Of a stretch of 64,000 nt of DNA, positions 15,078 through 23,441 are shown in pieces (the first letter of the stretch is position 1; each line of letters begins with the position of its first letter). This DNA comes from Candidatus Nomurabacteria bacterium (lineage in GTDB: Bacteria; Patescibacteriota; Saccharimonadia; Saccharimonadales; Saccharimonadaceae). The notes below the pieces were generated by a model. That model was not told the DNA's origin. It searched no databases and was given only the letters and a program-made list of their open reading frames with translations. The position numbers and the translations under genes were made by a program. The DNA lies in the NCBI GenBank assembly GCA_020631935.1, contig JACKGP010000002.1, positions 1 through 64,000 on the forward strand. Direction: 5' to 3'.

Positions 15078-15237
15078 CGTGGATTTTAATCTATCTTTTT
15101 ATATTGTTTTATGTTTCAATAAAAGAGATCAGAAGAGTACGATGAGCTATAAATGCTCACCCAGATTGAACAAACTTTCTTGGCGCACGGTACACAGGGT
15201 CGATCTGACGTAAAAGCAAGGAAAGAGAATTCAATCT

Positions 15238-15552
15238 ATGTCACAAAATCTATTTATCGGTAGCCTGGCGTACAGCACTACCGACGACGGCCTAAAGGCT
15301 CATTTCGAACAAATTGGTGAGGTTAAAAGCGCGCGCGTTATCACCGATCGCGAAAGCGGTCGCTCAAAGGGCTTTGGTTTCGTAGAGTTCGCCGATGAAG
15401 CCAACAACCAAAAAGCTGTCGACGACCTAAACGGCAAAGAGCTTGATGGACGCGAAATAAACGTTTCATTGGCTCGTCCAAAGGAAGACCGACCACGCCG
15501 CGACAATAACGGCGGCAACGGCGGTGGATCATTCCGCCAACGCAGCTGGTAG
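15238..15552 (+). CDS. RRM-domain RNA-binding protein
   Basis: A 104-residue single RNA recognition motif with RNP2 LFIGSL (5-10) and RNP1 KGFGFVEF (43-50), followed by a basic, Gly/Asn-rich tail ending RQRSW. Such proteins bind single-stranded RNA and are often cold-induced in bacteria. It has a leader of over 100 bases with AGGAAAGAG upstream of the ATG, unlike the leaderless genes nearby, and its own terminator. Confidence 0.92.
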   Translation: MSQNLFIGSLAYSTTDDGLKAHFEQIGEVKSARVITDRESGRSKGFGFVEFADEANNQKAVDDLNGKELDGREINVSLARPKEDRPRRDNNGGNGGGSFRQRSW

Positions 15553-15567
15553 TTAGTCTGCTACACC

Positions 15568-15605
15568 AAAACACACCGCTCAAACTACGAGTGGTGTGTT
15601 TTATT
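15568..15605 (+). terminator. Intrinsic terminator after the RRM gene
   Basis: AAAACACACC / GGTGTGTTTT stem with a 15-base loop, followed by TTATTTAT. Confidence 0.8.
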
Positions 15606-15618
15606 TATCGAAGCAAGC

Positions 15619-15624
15619 TATAAT
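15619..15624 (+). promoter_or_regulatory. Leaderless -10 box of the rRNA methyltransferase gene
   Basis: TATAAT ends eight bases before ATG 15633. Confidence 0.6.
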
Positions 15625-15632
15625 ACAGACAT

Positions 15633-16367
15633 ATGCCAAGGTTACATACTCACTCTCAGCACTTCCTGCGCTCACCGCGACTAGTAGCTGAGCTAATCGG
15701 ACATAGCAACTTACGAAAGAATGATACTGTTGTCGACCTAGGCGCGGGAAGTGGCGTAATTACTAGCACACTAGCCAGACGCGTGAAGCATGTTGTAGCC
15801 GTAGAGAACGAACCGCAAGCGTTGGCAAAGCTAATGACCAACATCGACAACCTTGATAACGTCGAGGTCATCAATGACGACATATTGAACTTTATGCCAC
15901 CGCAGGTTCCATACAAAATATTTAGCAATATTCCATTCTCTATTAGCTCGCCAATTATTAGGCGGTTCACTTCTATAGATGATCCACCGAAAAGTATTTA
16001 TTTGATAGCTCAAAAACAATTTGCCAAAAAACTCATTATGAGTAAAGGTCATTTTACCAGCCAGCTCGGCGCTCAAATTTCCCCATGGTGGCTAGCTAGA
16101 ATTAGGAAGCCACTCAGAAAAACCGATTTTACACCGCCGCCAGCCGTTGATACTGTTCTACTAGAACTGAAACAAGTACCCGAGCCATTACTCAGTCCAA
16201 AGTTAGCCAATGAATATAGGCAATTTATCGAAAAGTGCTTTTCGTCTCAAACATATTTCGGTAAATTGGCCAAAGATGCAGTTGGCATATCGCCAGAAAG
16301 AAAACCATCCGAATTAACTGCAAGTCAGTGGGTTGAGCTATTTAAATCAACTAAGAACATCCAATAA
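15633..16367 (+). CDS. rRNA adenine N6-dimethyltransferase family protein (Erm/KsgA type)
   Basis: A 244-residue SAM-dependent methyltransferase. It has HSQHFL (7-12), the SAM loop DLGAGSGVIT (about 34-43), acidic VVAVENE, and the catalytic NIPFSISSPII segment (about 99-109). KsgA enzymes usually have NLPY, while Erm enzymes have NIPY/NIPF, so this leans to the Erm type. Erm dimethylates A2058 of 23S rRNA and blocks macrolides; KsgA modifies the 16S 3' end. The assignment between them is not certain. If it is Erm, the window would hold two ribosome-protection functions (with the ABC-F). Confidence 0.8.
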   Translation: MPRLHTHSQHFLRSPRLVAELIGHSNLRKNDTVVDLGAGSGVITSTLARRVKHVVAVENEPQALAKLMTNIDNLDNVEVINDDILNFMPPQVPYKIFSNIPFSISSPIIRRFTSIDDPPKSIYLIAQKQFAKKLIMSKGHFTSQLGAQISPWWLARIRKPLRKTDFTPPPAVDTVLLELKQVPEPLLSPKLANEYRQFIEKCFSSQTYFGKLAKDAVGISPERKPSELTASQWVELFKSTKNIQ

Positions 16368-16373
16368 CTAGGC

Positions 16374-16379
16374 TATACT
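16374..16379 (+). promoter_or_regulatory. Leaderless -10 box of the YihY gene
   Basis: TATACT ends 11 bases before ATG 16391. Confidence 0.55.
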
Positions 16380-16390
16380 AAAAGTTAGAA

Positions 16391-17236
16391 ATGCAAAAAA
16401 CGATTATAAAAAAACTACCTCGTCCCCTAAGGAGCGCAGCCAAGCGAACCTTTAAGGTTGTCGATATACTGGGAGAACAGAAACTCGGCATGCTCGCCGC
16501 TAGCGTAGCCTACTATGGAGCGATTGCATTCTTCCCGCTAATCGTCGTAATTGTTGCCATAGGTGGACTAGTTCTAGAGCCCGAACAAATAGATCAAATA
16601 GCCGTTAATATGAGCCATGTGCTACCAAGTGACATAGCCAGCCTAATATCAACCCAGCTTCAAAATGCAATGGATAACAAATCGGGCAACTTAATGGTTG
16701 CTGTCATAGGTTTTGCTGTAGCTGTTTTTGGTATTAGTGGAGTCGTCCAAACTATGATTACCGCCACAAATGCAGCCTTCGAAGTCCGCGACCGGCGAAA
16801 TCCAATCAAACTACGTTTCGTTAGTATAGTATTTACAGTCGGCCTAATACTTGGCCTTTCCGTGACGCTGCCGCTAATATTTGTCGGCGGCGACATGCTG
16901 CTATCTCTAGGCGTCCCAGACTTTCTAGCGTCAACCTACACGTACACACGCTGGGTGGTTCTATTGATCCTGACGATGTGGGGAGTCGCAATCTTCTTTC
17001 GCTACGGCCCAGATCGCGAACGCTTCAAGCTGCGATGGCTAAACCCTGGAGTGGTATTTGCATCTGCAGGCTGGTTGACAATATCGGCTGCATTTTTCAC
17101 CTATCTAAAATATTTTGCCAATTTTAACAGTAGCTACAGCCTCTTCGCTGGGATCATCTCGCTAATGATTTGGTTAAATCTATCAGCACTCATAATACTA
17201 ATTGGCGCAGCCATAAATCACACGTACGATACATGA
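16391..17236 (+). CDS. YihY/BrkB family membrane protein
   Basis: A 281-residue protein with six hydrophobic helices and the family's features: GMLAASVAYYGAIAFFPL near residues 33-50, a TMITATNAAFEV loop, WLNPGVVFASAGW and SLMIWLNLSALIILIGAAIN near the end. The family is annotated as a possible exporter but has no proven activity. It forms an operon with the lipid kinase gene (ATGA overlap), pointing to an envelope lipid context. Confidence 0.88.
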   Translation: MQKTIIKKLPRPLRSAAKRTFKVVDILGEQKLGMLAASVAYYGAIAFFPLIVVIVAIGGLVLEPEQIDQIAVNMSHVLPSDIASLISTQLQNAMDNKSGNLMVAVIGFAVAVFGISGVVQTMITATNAAFEVRDRRNPIKLRFVSIVFTVGLILGLSVTLPLIFVGGDMLLSLGVPDFLASTYTYTRWVVLLILTMWGVAIFFRYGPDRERFKLRWLNPGVVFASAGWLTISAAFFTYLKYFANFNSSYSLFAGIISLMIWLNLSALIILIGAAINHTYDT

Positions 17237-18120
17237 AGATTCCGTACAAGACAGTAGTGATAGTCTACAACCCAAACAGCACTGGCGATGGGCTGAAAAA
17301 TGCCAAAAAACTAGCAGAGGAGATTAAGGAGCGCAGCGACCTGAATGTCCACCTGGAAGAAACTTCACATCCTGGCCATGCGACTAAAATTGCAAAAGAA
17401 TGGATTCAGAAAAAGACACCAGTTTTGCTGATTTCATCTAGCGGCGACGGGGGATATAACGAACTAGTAAGTGGCGTCCTGGAGCTAGGATCTCCAAACC
17501 ATGTGTACGTTGCAGTAATACCTAGCGGCAATGCGAATGACCACGCTAACTCAATGCAATCGAGAACTTTGATTGACTCTATTATTTTTCCACGATCTAC
17601 AGAAATGGATGCGCTGTCTATCGTAATCACACCCAAAAATGGCACCAAGACCACGAAGTACGCACATTCCTACGCTGGAATAGGGCTAACGGCCTACATA
17701 GGAAAAAAACTAACGAAAGCCGACCTAAACCCATTCAATGAAAAATGGCTGGTCATAAAGTATTTGTTAAGTTTTCGCAGAGTGAAAGTCTCTGTAGACG
17801 GTGGGCGGCGCAGATACTCTAGCTTGGTGTTTGGAAACATAGACCGAATGAGCAAGGTAATTACACTCGGCAATAGTACGTCTGTGACAGATGGCAAAAT
17901 GGAGGTGTACTCAATAAGATACAGGTCGCTAGCTAGAATAATGTTTTGGCTACTGGTCGGCAGTACGCTTGGACTAAAAGAAGATAAGAAGTGCAAAGTC
18001 TTTGAACTTAAAACCTTAAATGAAATCGACATGCAGGTAGATGGTGAAAGCTTTAAAATCAAAGCCGATAGCAAAGTTAGAGTTAGCTGCAACCCTAAAG
18101 CGCTAAAGACCATACTATAG
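17233..18120 (+). CDS. Diacylglycerol/sphingosine kinase-like lipid kinase
   Basis: A 295-residue protein starting at the ATG that overlaps the YihY stop. The DAGK catalytic domain shows VIVYNPNST (ATP-binding N-terminus), SSSGDGGYNELVSG (the GGDGT-type motif, with an SGDGG variant) and VIPSGNANDHA, equal to the P-x-G-x-x-N-D segment. The second domain holds the lipid pocket (AGIGLTAYIG, MEVYSIRY). It would phosphorylate a membrane lipid. Confidence 0.85.
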   Translation: MKIPYKTVVIVYNPNSTGDGLKNAKKLAEEIKERSDLNVHLEETSHPGHATKIAKEWIQKKTPVLLISSSGDGGYNELVSGVLELGSPNHVYVAVIPSGNANDHANSMQSRTLIDSIIFPRSTEMDALSIVITPKNGTKTTKYAHSYAGIGLTAYIGKKLTKADLNPFNEKWLVIKYLLSFRRVKVSVDGGRRRYSSLVFGNIDRMSKVITLGNSTSVTDGKMEVYSIRYRSLARIMFWLLVGSTLGLKEDKKCKVFELKTLNEIDMQVDGESFKIKADSKVRVSCNPKALKTIL

Positions 18121-18130
18121 AACTAAAAAA

Positions 18131-18159
18131 TTGACGCGACTGCTGTTATGAATTATGCT
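18131..18159 (+). promoter_or_regulatory. Promoter of the third pilin gene; fixes its start
   Basis: TTGACG, a 17-base spacer and TATGCT (18154-18159) place transcription start at or next to the ATG at 18166. The in-frame ATG at 18148 lies upstream of the -10 and cannot be on this mRNA. Confidence 0.6.
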
Positions 18160-18165
18160 TATGCT

Positions 18166-18780
18166 ATGAAGATGCGCCGCGGATTTACAATTGTTGAAGT
18201 AGCTGTAGTTATGGCAATACTGGCAATACTTGCGACCGTCGGAACTGTGGGTTATTTGAGTTTTAGAAAAGATGCTATCAATGGCGAAGTAGAAACTATG
18301 GCGACAATTATTCAGGATTCGCTAGAAAAATATTACACCGAAAATAATGAATACCCGTCAAGCACAATGCTAGTTGGCGGCACAGGCGGTGACGGTCGAG
18401 CCCTAGCTAACTCGGGTCAGTATGGTCAAGCTGCATCGATACTCGCAGTAAAACCCGAGTTACTGCAAACAAAAAATGTTAGATTCATGTCGTGCTCTGT
18501 AGGCGGTGCCGCGTGCACTATTGCTGCTAATGATAAAAGCTACGTCATATACATGACTCGCACAGCAAACGATGTTTCGAGCAGCCTGAGCCGCACATAC
18601 ACCCTACCGAATAACTGCTCCCTGACATTTCCAGCCCCAACAACATCCGCCGAGAATGGCTATACTGCATACTACCTTGCATATAAAAACCCCGTAGGTA
18701 CGGATAACTCTACTTCATGGCGAGTATATAGAAGTAATAACGGCAAACTGACATCGTCTAATTGCTCTATAGCTGCCTAA
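18166..18780 (+). CDS. Type IV pilin-like prepilin
   Basis: A 204-residue prepilin, MKMRRG then FTIVEVAVVMAILAILATV, with Glu at +5, cleaved after Gly6. It has a long head with four to five Cys (MSCSVGGAAC, NNCSL, SNCSI) and the EKYYTENNEYPSS segment common to pilins and type II pseudopilins. The start was moved from 18148 on promoter evidence. Monocistronic, next to an oppositely oriented hypothetical gene. Confidence 0.83.
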   Translation: MKMRRGFTIVEVAVVMAILAILATVGTVGYLSFRKDAINGEVETMATIIQDSLEKYYTENNEYPSSTMLVGGTGGDGRALANSGQYGQAASILAVKPELLQTKNVRFMSCSVGGAACTIAANDKSYVIYMTRTANDVSSSLSRTYTLPNNCSLTFPAPTTSAENGYTAYYLAYKNPVGTDNSTSWRVYRSNNGKLTSSNCSIAA

Positions 18781-18782
18781 GC

Positions 18783-19271
18783 CTAGCTAGTTCTTATGCG
18801 TCGGTAGGCAAATTTTGCAGCTACGCGCCACTTGCTTCTACTGTCGGCATCGTGACAATATATCTCGCCATTTTTTACCTCAGACACCAATACCAGTGCC
18901 GGCATATACGGAGCAAGTGTTCGATAATAGACTAGCTGGCCACTAGACGGATCTCTGTGACTAGGATAGACTTCCTTGAATTTATCACGACCAATATCAT
19001 CAAAGTATGTTGGTCTACCTTTTGGAGGCAGGTAGAGCTCGGCCCTTAATCCCATCCTGGCGACAATCTTCTTTACGTCACCAAGCAAGAGCTTTGATGG
19101 CCCATGAATATAGCAATACAAGTGCTTCTTGCTAGTCAAGTACACGCTAGCCCTAGAAGACATACCTACATCAACATCTTCAACGACTATTTTTTGCACA
19201 TCGACATTTCGTCCAAAATACTTTTTAGCCGCCTCCTCGAGTGCCATATCGGAGTAGATAGTAGGTTGCAT
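18783..19271 (-). CDS. Hypothetical protein
   Basis: A 162-residue protein I cannot assign. It has no signal or membrane segment, a basic C-terminus (KFAYRRIRTS), and a mixed alpha/beta look with LYCYIHGPSKLLLGDV and LPPKGRPTYFDDIGRD. It is transcribed divergently from the helicase gene across 51 bases. Length, frame and codon use are those of a real gene. Confidence 0.65.
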   Translation of the reverse strand: MQPTIYSDMALEEAAKKYFGRNVDVQKIVVEDVDVGMSSRASVYLTSKKHLYCYIHGPSKLLLGDVKKIVARMGLRAELYLPPKGRPTYFDDIGRDKFKEVYPSHRDPSSGQLVYYRTLAPYMPALVLVSEVKNGEIYCHDADSRSKWRVAAKFAYRRIRTS

Positions 19272-19322
19272 ATTGTTATTATCCTAGAAAGTGCTGATTA
19301 TGGCAAGCTGCTACAATAGAGA

Positions 19323-22300
19323 GTGATGGATGAATTTAAAAAACGCTACTCTAAACTAAACACCAATCAGAAAAAGGCTGTCGACACCATAGACGGTCCG
19401 CTACTTGTTATTGCTGGGCCGGGCACAGGTAAAACCGAGCTACTCAGTATGCGAACAGCAAATATACTGCAAAAAACCGACACGCTACCTTCGTCGATTC
19501 TATGTCTGACCTTTACTGATAGCGGCGCCGCAGCCATGCGTGAACGATTAGCTGGCATCATAGGTCCAGATGCCTACAAAGTGGCTATCCATACCTTTCA
19601 TAGCTTTGGTAGCGAAATCATTAACCAGAATAGCGAATACTTCTATAAAGGTGCTGACGTTCTGCCAGCCGATGAACTGGCGCAGTACGGCATACTACGA
19701 GATATATTCAACGAATTAGATTACGACAATCCACTAGCCGGCATGAACGGTGATGAATTTACGTACTTAAACGATACAAAAAGATCACTTTCTGAAATCA
19801 AACAGGCCGGACTAACCAGCTCTGAACTGTTGCGCATACTTGATGCAAACGAGTTTGTTATCGACTTAATAGCGCAAGATATCGACAAAATAATGTCGCC
19901 GTCTATAAATAAATCGACTGCTGCGAACCTAGTAGAACTGGCAAAAAAGGTAGCTGCAATCGATCAACCAAAACTCCCTGAAGGAATTACACCATATGCA
20001 AACACCCTAGCTCTATCTATGGCCCACGCCATAGACGAAGCCGAATCTACGGATAGCACCAAGCCAATTACAGCCTGGAAGAAAAAATGGTGCGAAAGGG
20101 ACTCATCAGGCTCTCAAGTGTTAAAAGACAAGAAGCAAATTCGAAAACTTCGCGCCGTTGCCGCCATCTATGACAAATACATAAGCCGAATGCGCGAAAA
20201 AAAGCTATACGACTTTGATGACATGATACTTGAAACTATCCACGCCATAGAGGTAAATCCAGACCTAAAGGCTAATATTCAGGAAAAATATTTGTACGTA
20301 ATGGTTGACGAGTTTCAGGATACCAACCAGGCTCAATTGCGCATATTGCTCAATATCATGCCCGACAACGACAGCAATGTTATGGCGGTTGGAGATGATG
20401 ACCAGGCAATATTCAGTTTCCAGGGCGCCGATGCAAATAATATTGGTACTTTCCGTGCCCACTACGATGAGAATGTAGTTGTTCTAACCGATAATTATCG
20501 ATCTGATGAGAAAATCCTGCAAACTGCTCGCGAGGTTGTAGTACAGGCCGAAGACCGCCTAGAGGACACCCTGAGCGGTATTTCTAAAAAACTGACCGCC
20601 CGCCATAAACCTGCGAAATCATTAGTTAAAGTCTGCGAATACTCTGACCCAGACCTAGAGAGAAGCAAGGTGGCCGAGGCCGTAAAAGAACTAGTGGAAT
20701 CGGGAGAGAAGCCAGAGTCAATTGCAGTCTTAGCCAGGCGACACTTCGAACTCGAAGCACTGTTGCCGCATTTCTCAAAAGCAGGCATTAGTGTAAATTA
20801 CGAAAAACGAGAAAACGTATTAGAACACGAGATCACTAAAACCATTGAGCGCTGTCTAAAAGTAATCGATGGCATCAATCGAAATCTACTCGATGATGCC
20901 AACGCCATGGTGCCAGAGCTTATTGCGCATCCTGCCTTTAAGTTTTCGGCCGAGTCTATCTGGAAACTAAGTTTAAAGGCGTATAGATCACGCGAACTAT
21001 GGCTAGAAACCATAAAACTAGAGAAGGACTTTCAGGTTTTTGCCGAGTGGATACATAAAATTGCAAATGATGCACGAAATCAGCCGCTAGAATATACCAT
21101 AGATCAAATAGTTGGAATCGGCGACGACTCTAGTCCTTTAAAGTGGGCGCCCTTGCATGAGTATTATTTTGGCCCAAAAAGACGAGAGCACGATCCAGAA
21201 CTTTACCTTTCAACGCTAGAAGCTTTGCGCACAATCAGAGACAAACTTCGTGAATATGCTGGCAATGAACGCCCAACTATCGGTGATTTTTTAGAATTTT
21301 TACGAATACATCGAGAACTCAAAACTGGCATTGTTGCGATTCGTCGACGTGGCGATGACGTATCTGGTCAGGTTAATTTAATGACGGCACACAAGTCTAA
21401 AGGCCTGGAGTTTGACTACGTCTTTATAGTCGGTGCCGTCGACAACATGTGGGGCGAAAAGGCTAGATCTAGATCACGCCTAGTTAGCTGGCCTGAAAAT
21501 CTAAAATTGCAGGCAGCTGGCACTACTCCAAGCGAAAGAATAAGACTATTTTATGTAGCAATGACGCGGGCAAAAAAACAGCTTTCAGTCAGCTATAGCA
21601 AATCGACTAGCACCGGTAAGGATACTTTAATCGCGAGTTTTCTTTCTGGCGATAGTATCAATCCAACGGTTGATGGCACCGTCTTAAGTACTGAAGAAAA
21701 CACCGAACTCATTGAACTATCGTGGCACGATAAACTTACCAAGAACCCGACACCAGCAAATCTTAGGGCCCTACTCGAACCAACTCTTGAAACCTACAAA
21801 CTATCGGCCACGCATTTAGGGAACTTTCTTGATGTGTCAAAGGGTGGGCCTCAAACATTTCTATTAAATAACCTGCTTAGATTCCCACAAGCAAAGAGCC
21901 CTAATGCCAGTTACGGTACGGCTATTCATGCCGCACTACAAAGTGCTCATAATTCTGTTCGCAAGAATAAGTCAAAGCAGCCAATCGAAGATATCGTTAG
22001 CCAGTTTGAGCAAGTATTAAAATCTCAGCATATGAGCGACAGTGATTTTGAACTATTTCTAGCTAGAGGCGCCGATGCGCTAAACGCATTCTTTGAACAA
22101 AAATACCTAACTTTCAATAAAGATCAACGAACTGAGCTAAACTTCTCCAACCAAGGTGTCCAAATTGGCGACGCCAGATTGACTGGATCGTTAGATCTGG
22201 TAGATATCGACGACGAAGATAACACCATACACGTAACTGACTATAAGACTGGTAAGCCCTCTAAAGATTGGCGCGGCCGAAGTGAATACGAAAAAATAAA

Positions 22301-22607
22301 ACTGCACAAATATCGACAGCAGCTGATGTTCTATCAGCTTTTGGCTGAAAACTCTCGTGATTACAGCAAGTACAGATTTAAAGGAGGAACGTTGCAGTTT
22401 GTCGAGCCAGAGCAAGTTTCAAAAGACATCTTAGCCCTGCAACAAACCTTCAGCGATGAAGATCTTGCCGAGTTTAGTACACTGATAGAGGCGGTATGGA
22501 AGTCCATCACGACACTAGACCTCCCAGACCACTCTGCCTATCCACCTACCTTAAGAGGGATCCAATCTTTCGAGCACGACCTAGTTGACAAATACAGCTC
22601 TAGTTGA
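19323..22607 (+). CDS. UvrD/PcrA-type helicase fused to a RecB-family nuclease
   Basis: A 1094-residue SF1A helicase. It has Walker A AGPGTGKT (31-38), motif II VDEFQDTNQ (about 328), motif III QGADANNI, motif V MTAHKSKGLEFDYVF (about 686) and motif VI RLFYVAMTRAKK. The C-terminal 230 residues carry a PD-(D/E)xK nuclease with DYKTGK (about 973-978) and a following Q-x-x-x-Y helix (KYRQQLMFYQ). This fused helicase-nuclease layout matches AddA/AdnA-like enzymes that process double-strand breaks. No AddB-like partner is visible, and no iron-sulfur Cys cluster is seen. Confidence 0.9.
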   Translation: MMDEFKKRYSKLNTNQKKAVDTIDGPLLVIAGPGTGKTELLSMRTANILQKTDTLPSSILCLTFTDSGAAAMRERLAGIIGPDAYKVAIHTFHSFGSEIINQNSEYFYKGADVLPADELAQYGILRDIFNELDYDNPLAGMNGDEFTYLNDTKRSLSEIKQAGLTSSELLRILDANEFVIDLIAQDIDKIMSPSINKSTAANLVELAKKVAAIDQPKLPEGITPYANTLALSMAHAIDEAESTDSTKPITAWKKKWCERDSSGSQVLKDKKQIRKLRAVAAIYDKYISRMREKKLYDFDDMILETIHAIEVNPDLKANIQEKYLYVMVDEFQDTNQAQLRILLNIMPDNDSNVMAVGDDDQAIFSFQGADANNIGTFRAHYDENVVVLTDNYRSDEKILQTAREVVVQAEDRLEDTLSGISKKLTARHKPAKSLVKVCEYSDPDLERSKVAEAVKELVESGEKPESIAVLARRHFELEALLPHFSKAGISVNYEKRENVLEHEITKTIERCLKVIDGINRNLLDDANAMVPELIAHPAFKFSAESIWKLSLKAYRSRELWLETIKLEKDFQVFAEWIHKIANDARNQPLEYTIDQIVGIGDDSSPLKWAPLHEYYFGPKRREHDPELYLSTLEALRTIRDKLREYAGNERPTIGDFLEFLRIHRELKTGIVAIRRRGDDVSGQVNLMTAHKSKGLEFDYVFIVGAVDNMWGEKARSRSRLVSWPENLKLQAAGTTPSERIRLFYVAMTRAKKQLSVSYSKSTSTGKDTLIASFLSGDSINPTVDGTVLSTEENTELIELSWHDKLTKNPTPANLRALLEPTLETYKLSATHLGNFLDVSKGGPQTFLLNNLLRFPQAKSPNASYGTAIHAALQSAHNSVRKNKSKQPIEDIVSQFEQVLKSQHMSDSDFELFLARGADALNAFFEQKYLTFNKDQRTELNFSNQGVQIGDARLTGSLDLVDIDDEDNTIHVTDYKTGKPSKDWRGRSEYEKIKLHKYRQQLMFYQLLAENSRDYSKYRFKGGTLQFVEPEQVSKDILALQQTFSDEDLAEFSTLIEAVWKSITTLDLPDHSAYPPTLRGIQSFEHDLVDKYSSS

Positions 22608-22736
22608 TAGAATATCATCTAGTTTGCATGGGTGTAGAGTCTCCAGGCGAGTTCTAAGCAGCTCGCTGCTCCATCTTGCGCAAATGATAACTTAATAGAT
22701 AGAAAAGCACGCCATACCACGAAAGGCGGTGATTAC

Positions 22737-22889
22737 ATGGCCTGCAGGACCTGTCAGTCTCTTGGTTACACCCACTCCAAAAGGTGTACCGATTGCAAGG
22801 GGTCTGGAAAAGCCCGCTACGGCTACAGCTGTGGCACCTGTGGCGGATCCGGACAAATCTGCAAGTGCGGAAACCAGAACAATGGCTAA
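22737..22889 (+). CDS. 50-residue DnaJ-type zinc-ribbon mini-protein
   Basis: Contains eight Cys. The pairs are C3/C6, C17/C20 (CTDCKGSG), C32/C35 (CGTCGGSG) and C42/C44. The two C-x-x-C-x-G-x-G units are those of the DnaJ cysteine-rich domain, enough to bind one or two zinc ions. The start has AAAGGCGGTGAT upstream, one base off the perfect Shine-Dalgarno used at 4176. GC-rich like that gene. It lies 17 bases ahead of the tRNA-like gene inside the 15-bp inverted repeat. Possible RNA- or protein-binding factor; function unknown. Confidence 0.65.
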   Translation: MACRTCQSLGYTHSKRCTDCKGSGKARYGYSCGTCGGSGQICKCGNQNNG

Positions 22890-22906
22890 CCGCACGCCAA
22901 GGCAAA

Positions 22907-22984
22907 GGGAGTATAGCTCAATGGATTAGAGCGTTCCATCCTTAAGCGGAAGGAAAGATAGAGGTTCGATTCCTTTTACTCTCA
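22907..22984 (+). tRNA. tRNA-like gene with a non-canonical anticodon arm (possible tRNA-Arg CCT)
   Basis: The acceptor GGGAGTA pairs with TACTCTC. The D-arm GCTC/GAGC has the loop GG, and the T-arm AGAGG/CCTTT has loop TTCGATT. All are good, and the discriminator is A. The anticodon arm is odd: with TTCC/GGAA the loop is 8-10 bases (TCCTTAAG), giving anticodon CCT if T precedes it. Alternatively TTCC-A-TCC pairs with GGA-A-GGAA, leaving a six-base loop TTAAGC and a normal four-base variable region. No CCA is encoded, while the other two tRNAs here have it. It may be a degenerate tRNA or a tRNA-like domain of a larger RNA. Confidence 0.5.
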
Positions 22985-22987
22985 CTG

Positions 22988-23119
22988 GCTTCGGATTTAT
23001 TTCCGAGGCTCAACGGGTTGCCGCGTCTTCGACGCGGGGAGGTCTCTGTGATCGCGGACCCCATACGCCAATCACACACCTAGTGGGCATCAAATCCCAC
23101 CAACCCGACTAGCTTTTTT
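22988..23119 (+). ncRNA. Structured RNA with multibranch closing helix and pseudoknot, unknown class
   Basis: Predicted by eye. A hairpin GCTTCGGA/TCCGAGGC is at 22988-23009. The closing helix is CGGGTTG (23014-23020) / CAACCCG (23101-23107). A hairpin CCGCGTC-TTC-GACGCGG occupies 23021-23037. A GGTC (23041-23044) / GACC (23057-23060) stem has a loop strand, TGTGAT-c-GCG, that pairs with CGC-ca-ATCACA (23066-23076), making an H-type pseudoknot. A hairpin GTGGG/CCCAC lies at 23083-23100. A U-run CTTTTTTC follows at 23113-23120. The nested, fully used pairing argues for a real RNA. I do not match it to tmRNA, RNase P, SRP RNA or a known riboswitch. Confidence 0.6.
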
Positions 23120-23162
23120 CACAAGCTTGTCAAATCTGTGCTTTTCTATCTATAACAACCCT

Positions 23163-23185
23163 TAGCCGCCATAGGCGGTATTTTT
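23163..23185 (+). terminator. Intrinsic terminator
   Basis: CCGCC-ATA-GGCGG followed by TATTTTT; closes the RNA locus. Confidence 0.7.
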
Positions 23186-23249
23186 AAAGCCAAGGCTAAA
23201 GATGTTACAATAAGTAGTTGACTAATTAAAAAAATAAAAGGAGTTTTTC

Positions 23250-23438
23250 ATGTCCATAGACATTCTAGACAACACACAAGATCACGAAACCAAAGCCTAC
23301 CTAGATCACCTATCTGCAAAGGTTGCACAAGAGAGTGGAATCAGAGCAGTTGCCGCCATGCATGACCCAGCAGATATGCTACTCTCAGAAAATAGCGAAA
23401 ACCGCGATGGCGTTCTGGTTATTCCTGGCGACAATTAG
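23250..23438 (+). CDS. Small hypothetical protein
   Basis: A 62-residue acidic protein starting MSIDILDNTQDHETK, with an AAMHDPADMLL helix and a C-terminal GVLVIPGDN. AAAAGGAG lies six bases before the ATG, and a TTACAAT box about 40 bases upstream. Its stop is three bases before the dus start, so they share a transcript. No family recognised; it may be a regulator or partner of Dus, but nothing shows this. Confidence 0.6.
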   Translation: MSIDILDNTQDHETKAYLDHLSAKVAQESGIRAVAAMHDPADMLLSENSENRDGVLVIPGDN

Positions 23439-23441
23439 TCT

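Larger units (their letters stand above)
22696..23152. other. Segment bounded by a perfect 15-bp inverted repeat
   Basis: TAGATAGAAAAGCAC (22696-22710) and GTGCTTTTCTATCTA (23138-23152) are exact inverted copies. The 427 bases between hold a 50-residue zinc-ribbon gene, a tRNA-like gene and a pseudoknotted RNA. The repeat could be the closing helix of one long transcript, in the manner of rRNA processing stems, or the ends of a small mobile cassette. Confidence 0.75.

Noticed and set aside
22934..22950. SRP RNA because of a GGAAGGAA stretch
   Set aside because: The surrounding bases do not form the SRP domain IV helix and they are explained by the tRNA-like fold.
22697..23152. tmRNA (ssrA), given the tRNA-like part and pseudoknot near a small ORF
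   Set aside because: The tRNA-like domain is contiguous instead of split around a tag ORF, no Ala-type G3-U70 acceptor is seen, and the ORF is a zinc ribbon with its own Shine-Dalgarno.
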